From Pictodentalium vernedei (lineage: Eukaryota > Mollusca > Scaphopoda > Dentaliida > Dentaliidae), in contig JAUFNR010000012.1 of NCBI GenBank assembly GCA_031216915.1, positions 496,001-560,000 of the forward strand: a DNA stretch of 64,000 nucleotides, read 5' to 3'. Position numbers and translations under genes: made by a program. The notes under the pieces were generated by a model. The model was not told the DNA's origin. It saw only the letters and a program-made list of their open reading frames with translations, and did no database searches. This document shows positions 1-13,000 of the stretch, one piece after another. Each line of letters begins with the position of its first letter. Positions within the stretch are counted from its first letter, which is position 1.

Positions 1-3000
1 CGTTAGAAAATCAGTTTTCATTTAAAGGCTCCTAGGGTATTTAAATCGAAATGTTTAAACTATGCTAATGTGTTCAGGTAACATGTCTTGATGTGTATGA
101 AGGTTTCGGAATTTGATTTTGTCGCCGGTGGTTCCAGTGGAACCACTTTTATCGTTAGAAAATCAGTTTTCATCGAAAGGCTCCAAGGGTATTCAATTCG
201 AAACGTTTAAACTATGCTAATGTGTTCAGGTAGCATCTCTAGATGTGCATGAAGGTTTCGGAATTTTGATTTTGCCCCCTGTGGTTCCAGTGGAACCACT
301 TTTATCGTTAGAAAATCAGTTTTCATCGAAAGGCTCCTAGGGTATTAAATTTGAAATGTTTAAACTATGCTAATGTTTTGAGGTTACATCTCTAGATGTG
401 CATGAAGGTTTCGCTGTTTTGATTTTGTCCCCGGTGGTTCCAATGGAACCTCTTTTATAATTAGAAAATCAGTTTTCATCGAAAGGCTCCTATGGTATTC
501 AATTCGAAACGTTTAAACTATGCTAATGTGTTCAGGTAACATCTCTAGATGTGCACGAAGGTTTCTGAATTTTGATTTTGCTCCCGGTGGTTCCAGTGGA
601 ACCACCTTTATCATTAGAAAATCAGTTTTCATCGAAAGGCTCCTAGGGTATTTAAATCGAAACTTTTAAACTATCCTAATGTGTTCAAGTAACATCTCTA
701 GATGTGTATGAATGTTTTGGAATTTTGATTTTGTCCCCGGTGGTTCCAGTGGAACCACTTTTATTGTTAGAAAATCAGTTTTCATCGAAAGGCTCCTAGG
801 GTATTCAATTCGAAACATTTAAACTATGCTAATGTGTTCAAGTAACATCTCTAGATGTGAAGGTTTCGTAATTTTGATTTTGTCCCCGGTGGTTCCAGTG
901 GAGTCACTTTTATCGTTAAAAAATCAGTTTTTATCGAAAGGCTCCTAGGGTATTTAAATTGAAATGTTTAAACTATCCTAATGTGTTCGGGTAACATCTC
1001 TAGATTTGTATGAAGGTTTCGGAATTTTGATTTTGCCCCCGGTGGTTCCAGTGGAACCACTTTTATCATTAAAAAATCAGTTTTCTTCGAAAGGCTCCTA
1101 GGGTATTTAAATTGAAATGTTTAAACTATCCTAATGTGTTCGGGTAGCATCTCTAGATTTGTATGAAGGTTTCGTAATTTTGATTTTGCCCCCGGTGGTT
1201 CCAGTGGAACCACCTTTATCGTTAGAAAATCAGTTTTCATCGAAAGTCTCATAGGGTATTTTATTCGAAATGTTTAACCTATGCTAATGTGTTCAGGTAT
1301 CATCTCTAGATGTGCATGAAGGTTTCGTAATTTTGATTTTGCCCCCGGTGGTTCCAGTGGAAACACTTTTATCGTTACAAAATCAGTTTTCATTGAAAGG
1401 CTCCCCGGGTATTCAATTCAAAACGTTTAAGCTATGCTAATGTGTTCAGGTAACATCTCTAGATGTGCATGACGGTTTCGGAATTTTGATTTTGCCCCCG
1501 GTGGTTCCAGTGGAACTACTTTTATTGTTAGAAATCTGTTTTCATCGAAAGGCTCCTAGGGTATTTAAATTGAAATGTTTAAACTATCCTAATGTGTTCG
1601 GGTAACATCTCTAGATTTTTATGAAGGTTTCTGAGTTTTGATTTTTCCCCCGGTGGTTCCAGTGGAACCACTTTTATCATTAGAAAATCAGTTTTCATCG
1701 AAAGGCTCCTTGGGAATTTAATTTGAAACGTTTAAACTATGCTAATGTGTTCAGGTAACACCTCTAGATGTGCATGAAGGTTTCGGAATTTTGATTTTGC
1801 CCCCCTGTGGTTCCAGTGGAACCACTTTCATCATTAGAAAATAAGTTTTCATCGAAAGGCTGCTAGGGAATTTAATTTGAAATGTTTAAACTATGCTAAT
1901 GTGTTCCGGTAACATCTCTAGATGTGCATGAAGGTTTCGCTATTTTGATATTGTCCCCGGTGGTTCCAGTGGAACCACTTTTATCGTTAGAAAATCAGTT
2001 TTCATCGAAAGGCTCCTAGGGTATTCAATTCAAAATGCTTAAACTATGCTAATGTGTTCAGGTAACATCTCTAGATGTGCATGAAGGTTTCGGAATTTTG
2101 ATTTTGTCCCCGGTGGTTCCAATAGAACCACTTTTATCGTTAGAAAATCAGTTTTCATTGAAAGGCTCCTAGGGTATTCAATTTGAAACGTTTAAACTAT
2201 GCTAATGTGTTCAGGTAACATCTCCAGATGCGCATGACGGTTTCGGAATTTTGATTTTGTCCCCGGTGGTTCCAGTGGAACCACTTTTATTGTTAAAAAA
2301 TCAGTTTTCATCGACAGGCTCCCAGGATATTTAAATCGAAACATTTAAACTATCCTAATATGTTCAGGTATCATCTCTGGATGTGTATGAAGGTTTCGGA
2401 ATTTTGATTTTGTCCCCGGTGGTTCCAATAGAACCACTTTTATCGTTAGAAAATCAGTTTTTATTGAAAGGCTCCTAGGGTATTCAATTTGAAACGTTTA
2501 AACTATGCTAATATGTTCAGGTAACATCTCTAGATGTGCATGACGGTTTCAGAATTTTGATTTTGTCCCTGGTGGTTCCAGTGGAACCACTTTTATTGTT
2601 AAAAAATCAGTTTTCATCAAAAGGCTCCCAGGATATTTAATTCGAAACGTTTAAACTATCCTAATATGTTCAGGTAACATCTCTGGATGTGTATGAAGGT
2701 TTCGGAATTTTGATTTTGCCCCCAGTGGTTCCATTGGAACCACTTTTATCATTTTAAAATCAGTTTTCATCAAAAGTCTTCCAGGATATTTAAATTGAAA
2801 CGTTTAAACTATTTTAATGTGTTCAGGTAAATCTCTGGATGTGCATGAACATTTCGGAATTTTGATTTTGCCCCCGGTGGTTCCAGTGGAACCACTTTTA
2901 TCATTAGAAAATCAGTTTTCATTGAAAGGCTCCTAGGGTATTCAATTCAAAATGTTTAAACTGTGCTAATGTGTTCCGGTAACATCTCTAGATGTGCATG

Positions 3001-6000
3001 AAGGTTTCGTAATTTTTGATTTTTTTTCCCGGTGGTTCCAGTGGAACCACCTTTATCAGTAGAAAATCAGTTTTCATTGAAAGGCTCCTAGGGTATTTAA
3101 TTTGAAACGTTTAAACTATGCTAATGTGTTCAGGTAACATCTCTAGATGTGCATGAAGGTTTCGCTATTTTGATTTTGCCCCCGGTGGTTCCAGCGGAAC
3201 CACTTTTATCGTTAGAAAATCAGTTTTCATTGAAAGGCTCCTAGGGTATTCAATTCAAAATGTTTAAACTGTGCTAATGTGTTCCGGTAAGAGCTCTAGA
3301 TGTGCATGAAAGTTTCGTAATTTTGATTTTTCCCCCGGTGGTTCCAGTGGAACCACCTTTATCGTTAGAAAATCAGTTTTCATTGAAAGGCTCCTAGGGT
3401 ATTTAATTCGAAAAGTTTAAACTATGCTAATGTGTTCAGGTAACATCTCTAGATGTGCATGAAGGTTCCGCTATTTTGATTTTGTCCCCGGTGGTTCCAG
3501 TGGAACCACTTTTATCGTTAGAAAATCAGTTTTCATCGAAAGGCTCCTAGAGTATTCAATTCGAAACGTTTAGCATATGCTAATGTGTTCAGGTAACATT
3601 TCTAGATGTGCATGAAGGTTTCGGAAATTTGATTTTGCCCCCGGTGGTTCCATTGGAACCACTTTATTCATTTTAAAATCAGTTTTCATAGAAAGGCTCC
3701 TAGAGTATTCAATTTAAAACATTTAACCTATGCTAATGTGTTCAGATAACATATCTAGATGTGCATGAAGGTTTCGGAATTTTGATTTTGCCCCCGGTGG
3801 TTCCACTGGAACCACTTTTATCGTTAGAAAATAAGTTTTCATTTAAAGGCTCCTAGGGTATTTAAATCGAGATGTTTAAACTATGCTAATGTGTTCAGGT
3901 AACATCTCTAGATGTGTATGAAGGTTTCGGAATTTGATTTTGTCCCTGGTGGTTCCAGTGGAACCACTTTTATCGTTAGAAAATCAGTTTTCATCGAAAG
4001 GCTCCAAGGGTATTCAATTCGAAACGTTTAAACTATGCTAATGTGTTCAGGTAGCATCTCTAGATGTGCATGAAGGTTTCGGAATTTTGATTTTGCCCCC
4101 TGTGGTTCCAGTGGAACCACTTTTATCGTTAGAAAATCAGTTTTCATCGAAAGGCTCCTAGGGTATTTAATTTGAAATGTTTAAACTATGCTAATGTTTT
4201 GAGGTTACATCTCTAGATGTGCATGAAGGTTTCGCTGTTTTGATTTTGTCCCCGGTGGTTCCAATGGAACCACTTTTATAATTAGAAAATCAGTTTTCAT
4301 CGAAATGCTCCTATGGTATTCAATTTGAAATGTTTAAACTATGCTAATGTGTTCAGGTAACATCTCTAGATGTGCACGAAGGTTTCTGAATTTTGATTTT
4401 GCTCCCGGTGATTCCAGTGGAACCACCTTTATCATTAGAAAATCAATTTTCATCGAAAGGCTCCTAGGGTATTTAAATCGAAACTTTTAAACTATCCTAA
4501 TGTGTTCAGGTAACATCTCTAGATGTGTATGAATGTTTTGGAATTTTGATTTTGTCCCCGGTGGTTCCAGTGGAACCACTTTTATTGTTAGAAAATCAGT
4601 TTTCAGCGAAAGGCTCCTAGGGTATTCAATTCGAAACATTTAAACTATGCTAATGTGTTCAAGTAACATCTCTAGATGTGAAGGTTTCGTAATTTTGATT
4701 TTGTCCCCGATGAAAAATCAGTTTTCATCGAAAGGCTCCCAGGACATTTAAATCGAAATGTTTAAACTATCCTAATTTGTTCAGGTGACATCTCTGGATG
4801 TGGATGTGCATGAAGGTTTCGGAATTTTGATTTTGCCCCCGGTGGTTCCAGTGGAACCACTTTTATCGTTAGAAAATCAGTTTTCATTGAAAGGCTCCTA
4901 GGGTATTCAATTCAAAACGTTTAAACTATGCTAATGTGTTCAGGTAACATCTCTAGATGTGCTTGAAGGTTTCGGAATTTTGATTTTGCCCCCGGTGGTT
5001 CCAGTGGAACCACTTTTATCATTAAAAAATCAGTTTTCATCGAAAGGCTCCTAGGGTATTTAAATTGAAATGTTTAAACTATCCTAATGTGTTCAGGTAA
5101 CATCTCTAGATTTGTATGAAGGTTTCTGAGTTTTGATTTTGCCCCCGGTGGTTCCAGTGGAGCCACTTTTATCGTTAGAAAATCAATTTTCATCGAAAGG
5201 CTCCTATGGTATTCAATTCAAAACGTTTAAACTATGCTAATGTGTTCAGGTAACATCTCTAGATGTGCTTGAAGGTTTCGGAATTTTGATTTTGCCCCCG
5301 GTGGTTCCAGTGGAATCACTTTTATTGTTAAAAAATCAGTTTTTATCGAAAGGCTCCTAGGGTATTTAAATTGAAATGTTGAAACTATCCTAATGTGTTC
5401 GGGTAACATCTCTAGATTTGTATGAAGGTTTCGGAATTTTGATTTTGCCCCCGGTGGTTCCAGTGGAACCACTTTTATCATTAAAAAATCAGTTTTCATC
5501 AAAAGGCTCCTAGGGTATTTAAATTGAAATGTTTAAACTATCCTAATGTGTTCGGGTAACATCTCTAGATTTGTATGAAGGTTTCGGAATTTTGATTTTG
5601 CCCGCGGTGGTTCCAGTGGAACCACCTTTATCGTTAGAAAATCAGTTTTCATCGAAAGTCTCATAGGGTATTTTATTCGAAATGTTTAACCTATGCTAAT
5701 GTGTTCAGGTAACATCTCCAGATGTGCATGAAGGTTTCGTAATTTTGATTTTGCCCCCCGGTGGTTCCAGTGGAAACACTTTTATCGTTAGAAAATCAGT
5801 TTTCATTGAAAGGCTCCCAGGGTATTCAATTCAAAACTTTTAAGCTATGCTAATGTGTTCAGGTAACATCTCTAGATGTGCATGACGGTTTCGGAATTTT
5901 GATTTTGCCCCCGGTGGTTCCAGTGGAACTACTTTTATTGTTAAAAATCTGTTTTTATCGAAAGGCTCCTAGGGTATTTAAATTGAAATGTTTAAACTAT

Positions 6001-6782
6001 CCTAATGTGTTCGGGTAACATCTCTAGATTTGTATGAAGGTTTCTGAGTTTTGATTTTGCCCCCGGTGGTTCCAGTGGAACCACTTTTATCATTAGAAAA
6101 TCAGTTTTCATCGAAAGGCTCCTTGGGAATTTAATTTGAAACGTTTAAACTATGCTAATGTGTTCAGGTAACATCTCTAGATGTGCATGAAGGTTTCGGA
6201 ATTTTTATTTTGCCCCCCTGTGGTTCCACTGGAACCACTTTTATCATTAGAAAATCAGTTTTCATTGAAAGGCTCCTAGGGAATTTAATTTGAAACGTTT
6301 GAACTATGCTAATGTGTTCCGGTAACATCTCTAGATGTGCATGAAGGTTTCGCTATTTTGATATTGTCCCCGGTGGTTCCAGTGGAACCACTTTTATCAT
6401 TAGAAAATCAGTTTTCATCGAAAGGCTCCTAGGGTATTCAATTCAAAACGCTTATACTATGCTAATGTGTTCAGGTAACATCTCTAAATGTGCATGAAGG
6501 TTTCGGAATTTTGATTTTGTCCCTGGTGGTTCCAATAGAACCACTTTTATCGTTAGAAAATCTGTTTTCATTGAAAGGCTCCTAGGGTATTCAATTTGAA
6601 ATGTTTAAACTATGCTAATGTGTTCAGGTAACATCTCCAGATGTGCATGACGGTTTCGGAATTTTGATTTTGTCCCCGGTGGTTCCAGTGGAACCACTTT
6701 TATTGTTAAATAATCAGTTTTCATCGACAGGCTCCCAGGATATTTAAATCGAAACGTTTAAACTATCCTAATATGTTCAGGT
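1..6782. repeat. 153-bp satellite array, segment 1
   Basis: About 44 head-to-tail monomers. The conserved GTGGTTCC motif recurs at 128, 281, 434 and 587, an exact 153-bp spacing. Each monomer carries three short dyads: GTGGTTCC-N3-GGAACCAC, GTTTAAAC and ACATCTCTAGATGT. Monomers differ at many sites (for example 'ggctcctaggg', 'ggctcccagga' or 'gtctcataggg'), so several monomer types alternate. The run of types starting at base 1 repeats from 3822, which indicates block duplication of about 25 monomers. The array runs off the left edge. The minus strand can be read as a 51-residue periodic peptide, but the usual monomer has a stop inside GTTTAAAC, so I treat it as non-coding. Confidence 0.97.
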
Positions 6783-6797
6783 TTGTGTCATGCGAAT
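6783..6797 (+). repeat. hAT left terminal inverted repeat
   Basis: TTGTGTCATGCGAAT directly follows the target duplication GTTCAGGT at 6775-6782. It pairs with 10015-10029 with one mismatch, at the second base. Confidence 0.93.
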
Positions 6798-7271
6798 ATT
6801 CGAAAATTCGAGTCGAATTCGAGTCGACATTTAAATTCGAGTCGAGTTCCAGTCGATTTGAAACCCGAATATAACAATTTCGAATATAGCGACGACGAAC
6901 AATCTCTAATGTCGTAAATTTCCACCACGATAACGACAACAATCGCGTGCAAAATGGTGCAATATACAGGAACGTAGCCTTGATCTGTGGTTCTCAAATT
7001 TCAATTACGAAGTCAAATCCTAATCGTGAAAATGTGAAGTGTGTATGGTGTATGACCGTGTATCGGTGTATGGCTTGTTTCTTTGAACGTGTGGGTTTAA
7101 TAATGTATTCTACATAAAGAGGAATTACGTTTACGCCACACACTGGCACACAGTTATGTTCCGGTTTGTGTTGAGTTACGCTATGTCGTTTTCAGGTCGG
7201 AGTTTTTTACCTACCGTCCCAAATACCGAAATACGTCATTTGGTGATTATTGTCGTCTGTATCAATAGAAA

Positions 7272-9183
7272 ATGTCGCTCTCGATAATACATTCCTACTT
7301 TTCTCTTGACAAAGTATCGGGAACCTATAAGTGTAACAGATGTTCCACGATTTACAAAGTCCAATCTACTGGGACAACTAGTCACCTGTGGGTGCATTTG
7401 AAAAAACACAGAGAGCTGTACGACAAGGCAAAAGAAGATGATGAAAAAATTAGAAAAGCACAGGGACAGAGTATTAAGAGGCCTCGTCCCAGTACTATTG
7501 TCGACCATAGCCATGCCCAAACTACAGCTACCTCAGGCTCACACTCCAAGAAACAAGCCAGTATGACCGCATTTACACGAAGAAAAATCGACGGCGATAT
7601 GAAAAGTAAATATGACGCGGCTGTTCTTTCTTTTGTGGTGGCAGATGGGTGCCCATTTGAGTTAGTAGCTGGGAAAGGGTTCCAAAAACTATGCAGCACT
7701 TTAACAGACGGCAGTTACATTCCCCCGCATCCATCGTCACTATCTAGAAGGCTGGTTGATATGTGCCAAAAAGCAGAGTCTGAACTTCGAGATATTATCA
7801 AATCAGATGCAGGTGATTGTAAAAAATCGCTTACCTTCGACCATTGGAAGGCCGATAATAACACTAATTATCTGGTCATAACTATTCACGCCATTGATAA
7901 ATGTTGGAGGCTAATTTCGAGGTGCCTCGCGGTCGTCAACTTAGAAGACCTGGACCTCGATCATACCGCGGCTGCTACGGCTTCAGTTGTCAAAAATCAG
8001 TTAGAGAAATTTGATCTTTTACCGGAAGACATTATGTTCGTTTCTACAGACACAACCAACACTATGCCTGCCAATGCCAGAATATTGGAAGTTAAATGGC
8101 ACGGTTGTGCATCCCATAAACTACAGCTGTGTATAAATTCAAATCTAAAGCAACAACCAATGGTTAAGAACCTGATAGATGCCACACACAGAATAACTAC
8201 ATTCTTTAATTCATCAACGGTTGGGCTGCACGCTTTACATAAACACCAGTTAGCAGCGGGCCTCTCTGAATCGGACCCACCCCTTGACGTGTCAACTCGC
8301 TTTAATAGCACGTGTACATTATTGGAATGGAGTGAGAAGAACGCATCACCCATAGCCATGGCATTGGTAGAATGTGAGCAGAACAGAAAATGTGCAAGTT
8401 CGCCACCACCGCCCATATCGTCGGCTTTAAATCAAATTAGACAGTCAGTTCTGCCACTACTGAAACCCCTTTCTGAGGCTACAACTATCCTTAGCGCGGA
8501 CACTGTTGTCAGCATATCGATGATATTTCCCTGTATTCAAACCTTGAAACGAGAGCTGTCATCCCAAACTTCACATGGTACGAAGGCATTTTCGTGATGG
8601 TCTAATTTCAGAATTAGAAGGGAGGTTTGATCTCAGCCAAGGCTATCTGCTAGCCTCAACATTTTTAGACCCCCGCTTTAAGACATTGATAAAGCAGGAT
8701 AACTTTGACATTGCAAAGCGGTACATTGTTGATTCCGTAGCTTGTCTCAAGGATGACGAACCGAGTGCTGATTCTTCGCATCATCACACCCAGCAAGCTA
8801 GCGTCGATGACTCGGATAAATCCCCTAAGCGTCCATCTTTGATGGATGCTATATTTAAAGACATACAAAGCTCGAGCTGTTCAACAGAGTCGGGTGCCCA
8901 GATGAATCAAGAAGCCCGTTTAACCGCCGAATTAAGTGGGTACACAGTTTGCCCTGTTGCTAACAGAAATGAGAGCCCCTTACAATTTTGGCGTGAGAAT
9001 GCAGGAAGTTTGCCTCTTTTATCATCTGTGGCTCGGGATTTGTTTTCCATTCAAGCAACCAACTGTTCCTCCGAAAGAGTAAATTTGGTGGGTTCTTGCA
9101 CTATCACAGATAGAAGACATCGGTTATCTAGACAGAACGCCGCCACATTGATTTGGGCCAGAAAAAAACGGCGACCTGATTGA
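7272..9183 (+). pseudogene. hAT transposase with BED zinc finger, one frameshift
   Basis: The first frame (7272-8597) starts MSLSIIHSYF. It has a BED-type zinc finger at residues ~20-48 (CNRC, then HLWVHLKKH), a basic linker, and a central hAT region with LTFDHWKADNNTNYLVITIH and a later CASHKLQLCI segment. The second frame (to 9183) carries LLASTFLDPRFK and the C-terminal dimerisation region with PLQFWREN, TNCSSERV and TDRRHRLS. The family normally encodes these as one protein of 600-700 residues. The frames join if one T is removed from the T-run at about 8589-8592, so a single-base insertion (or an assembly error there) appears to be the main lesion. The role is cut-and-paste transposition in the nucleus. 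The start was chosen as the first Met ahead of the BED finger. The SERV-NLVG segment departs from the more usual SERVFS. Confidence 0.9.
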
Positions 9184-9496
9184 ATGACTTTTCTGTAGTT
9201 GAACTAAAAAAGTGACATTGGACTCATTTCGTTCTTGTTGTTGTAACAGTTGTATTGCGATTCGGCCAACTCACTTTGATTTTAAATTTATTTCAGTTTT
9301 CAGAGTCGGATCTGATGGTATATCTCTGATTCAAAGGTTCAAGTAGGGCTGTAGGAAGTGTAGGTCTAACGACTCTAACGAATCTTCTTGCAATTGTTTA
9401 ATATGTTAATTAATAGTGTTAATGATTAAACCTGGTGTTAATTTATGTCAAAAATATCGTTTCTTTTTTGTATATCTATATGACAAAACGTCACAA
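9184..9496. other. hAT 3' non-coding region
   Basis: AT-rich sequence between the transposase stop and the internal inverted repeat. No other gene is visible. Confidence 0.6.
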
Positions 9497-9730
9497 AGCG
9501 ATATGGTAATGGCGGTCTGGAAACTACCATTAGACTTATCGCTCGTAGAGTTACTTCCCTTGGACCACTGAGAGAGTGATATTGACAGTCACAAAAGATT
9601 CACGCATTGATGGCTGCGATTCGTTCATAAGCAGACTGTCAATATCACTCTCTCAGTGGTCCAAGGGAAGTAGTAACTCTACCAGCGATAAGTCTAATGG
9701 TAGTTTCCAGACCGCCATTACCATATCGCT
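9497..9730. repeat. Large inverted repeat inside the hAT element
   Basis: Arms 9497-9590 and 9634-9730 are reverse complements over about 94 bp, with one substitution and one 3-base indel, around a 43-nt loop. The outer ends read AGCGATATGG and CCATATCGCT. RNA from here would fold into a long hairpin. It could be a nested foldback MITE, though I see no clear target duplication, or a local inverted duplication. Confidence 0.9.
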
Positions 9731-10014
9731 GGCCAGCGAAAACGAGCAAAAAGACGCGTGTTCATTCTCAATATTTCTCATTTCCATTACATTTCCCAGA
9801 ATTCCTAGATCTAGTTACAATGTTACTTATTATACTTATAGTTATGTATGGGATGAATATACCAGGGAATTAATGTAATATATACAAGAAAATCTCAAAA
9901 TCAGGGTCTTGTATTTGTAACACGTTTCTTTTGTAATTATAGTATTCGAATTCGATCGAATCGAACATTCAAAGGGGAAATTCGAGTCGATGTTCGAGTC
10001 GAAAAAAAATTCAT

Positions 10015-10029
10015 ATTCGCATGACACTA
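10015..10029 (-). repeat. hAT right terminal inverted repeat
   Basis: The minus strand reads TAGTGTCATGCGAAT, fitting the common hAT end pattern beginning TAGNG. The second copy of the 8-bp target duplication follows at 10030-10037. Confidence 0.93.
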
Positions 10030-13000
10030 GTTCAGGTAACATCTCTGGATGTATATGAAGGTTTCGGAATTTTGATTTTGTCCCCGGTGGTTCCAATAGA
10101 ACCACTTTTATCGTTAGAAAATCAGTTTTCATTGAAAGGCTCCTAGGGTATTCAATTCAAAACGTTTAAACTATGCTAATGTGTTCAGGTAACATCTCTA
10201 GATGTGCATAAAGGTTTCGCTATTTTGATTTTGTCCCCGGTGGTTCCAGTGGAACCACTTTTATCGTTAGAAAATCAGTTTTCATCGAAAGGCTCCTAGA
10301 GTATTCAATTCGAAACGTTTAGCATATGCTAATGTGTTCAAGTAACATCTCTAGATGTGCATGAAGGTTTCGGAAATTTGATTTTGCCCCCGGTGGTTCC
10401 ATTGGAACCACTTTTATCATTTTAAAATCAGTTTTCATAGAAAGGCTCCTAGAGTATTCAATTCGAAACATTTAACCTATGCTAATGTGTTCAGGTAACA
10501 TATCTAGATGTGCATGAAGGTTTCGGAATTTTGATTTTGCCCCCGGTGGTTCCAGTGGAACCACCTTTATCGTTAGAAGATCAGTTTTCATCGAAAGGCT
10601 TCTAGAGTATATAATTCGAAACGCTTAAACTATGCTAATGTGTTCCGGTAACATCTCTAGATGTGCATGAAGGTTTTGGAATTTTGATTTTGCCCCCGGT
10701 GGTTCCACTGGAACCACTTTTATCGTTAGAAAATCAGTTTTCATTTAAAGGCTCCTAGGGTATTTAAATCGAAATGTTTAAACTATGCTAATGTGTTCAG
10801 GTAACATCACTAGATGTGTATGAAGGTTTCGGAATTTGATTTTGTCACCGGTGGTTCCAGTGGAACCACTTTTATCGTTAGAAAAGCAGTTTTCATCAAA
10901 AGGCTCCAAGGGTATTCAATTCGAAACATTTAAACTATGCTAATGTGTTCAGGTAGCATCTCTAAATGTGCATGAAGGTTTCGGAATTTTGATTTTGCCC
11001 GCTGTGGTTCCAGTGGAACCACTTTTATCGTTAGAAAATCAGTTTTCATCGAAAGGCTCCTAGGGTATTTAATTTGAAATGTTTAAACTATGCTAATGTT
11101 TTGAGGTTACATCTCTAGATGTGCATGAAGGTTTCGCTGTTTTGATTTTGTCCCCGGTGGTTCCAATGGAACCACTTTTATAATTAGAAAATCAGTTTTT
11201 ATTGAAAGGCTCCTAGGGTATTCAATTTGAAACGTTTAAACTATGCTAATGTGTTCAGGTAACATCTCTAGATGTGCATGACGGTTTCGGAATTTTGATT
11301 TTGTCCCCGCTGGTTCCTGTGGAACCACTTTTATTGTTAAAAAATCAGTTTTCTTCGAAAGGCTCCCAGGATATTTAAATCGAAACGTTTAAACTATCCT
11401 AATATGTTCAGGTAACATCTCTGGATGTGTATGAAGGTTTCGGAATTTTGATTTTGCCCCAGTGGTTCCATTGGAACCACTTTTATCATTTTAAAATCAG
11501 TTTTCATAGAAAGGCTCCTAGAGTATTCAATTCGAAACATTTAACCTATGCTAATGTGTTCAGGTAACATATCTAGATGTGCATGAAGGTTTCGGAATTT
11601 TGATTTTGCCCCCGGTGGTTCCAGTGGAACCACTTTTATCGTTAGAAAATCAGTTTTCATTGAAAGGCTCCTAGGGTATTCAATTCAAAATGTTTAAACT
11701 GTTCTAATGTGTTCCGGTAACATCTCTAGATGTGCATGAAGGTTTCGTAATTTTGATTTTGCCCCTGGTGGTTCCAGTGGAACCACCTTTATCGTTAGAA
11801 AATCAGTTTTCATTGAAAGGCTCCTAGGGTATTTAATTTGAAACGTTTAAACTATGCTAATGTGTTCAGGTAACATATCTAGATGTGCATGAAGGTTTCA
11901 CTATTTTGATTTTGTCCCCGGTGGTTCCAGTGGAACCACCTTTATCGTTAGAAGATCAGTTTTCATCGAAAGGCTCCTAGGGTATTTAATTTGAAACGTT
12001 TAAACTATGCTAATGTGTTCAGGTAACATATCTAGATGTGCATGAAGGTTTCGGAAATTTGATTTTGCCCCCGGTGGTTCCAATGGAACCACCTTTATCG
12101 TTAGAAGATCAGTTTTCATCGAAAGGCTTCTAGAGTATTTAATTCGAAACGCTTAAACTATGCTAATGTTTTCCGGTAACATCTCTAGATGTGCATGAAT
12201 GTTTTGGAATTTTGATTTTGCCCCCGGTGGTTCCACTGGAACCACTTTTATCGTTAGAAAATCAGTTTTCATTTAAAGGCTCCTAGGGTTTTTAAATCAA
12301 AATGTTTAAACTATGCTAATGTGTTCAGGTAACATCTCTAGATGTGTATGAAGGTTTCGGAATTTGATTTTGTCGCCGGTGGTTCCAGTGGAACCACTTT
12401 TATCATTAGAAAATCAGTTTTCATCGAAAGGCTCCTAGGGTATTCAATTCGAAACGTTTAAACTATGCTAATGTGTTCAGGTAGCATCTCTAGATGTGCA
12501 TGAAGGTTTCGGAATTTTGAATATGCCCCCTGTGGTTCCAGTGGAACCACTTTTATCGTTAGAAAATCAGTTTTCATCGAAAGGCTCCTAGGGTATTTAA
12601 TTTGAAATGTTTAAACTATGCTAATCTTTTGAGGTAACATCTCTAGATGTGCATGAAGGTTTCGCTGTTTTGATTTTGTCCCCAGTGGTTCCAATGGAAC
12701 CACTTTTATAATTAGAAAATCAGTTTTCATCGAAAGGCTCCTATGGTATTCAATTCAAAATGTTTAAACTATGGTAATGTGTTCAGGTAACATCTCTAGA
12801 TGTGCATGAAGGTTTTGGAATTTTGATTTTATCCCCGGTGGTTCCAGTGGAACCACTTTTATCGTTAGAAAATCAGTTTTCATTGAAAGCCTCCTAGGGT
12901 ATTCAATTAGAAACGTTTAAACCATTCTAATGTGTTCATGTAACATCTCTAGATGGGCACGAAGGTTTCGGAATTTTGATTTTGCTCCCGGTGGTTCCAG

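Larger units (their letters stand above)
6783..10029 (+). mobile_element. hAT DNA transposon (BED-finger type), near-complete, inserted in satellite
   Basis: A 3247-bp insertion that exactly interrupts a satellite monomer. The flanking 8-bp target duplication GTTCAGGT is perfect (6775-6782 and 10030-10037), which is diagnostic of hAT. The terminal inverted repeats are TTGTGTCATGCGAAT at the left and the reverse complement of TAGTGTCATGCGAAT at the right, 14 of 15 matching. Copies of TTCGAGTCGA lie just inside both ends (about 6805-6860 and 9945-10010) and may be subterminal transposase-binding sites. One transposase gene lies on the + strand. The perfect duplication and single visible frameshift suggest a fairly recent insertion. 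Confidence 0.95.

Noticed and set aside
5227-5502. Short minus-strand frames in the satellite (also 22400-22672, 24082-24264, 27904-28086, 41610-41828)
   Set aside because: Same satellite translation; no start context, domain or independent coding signal.
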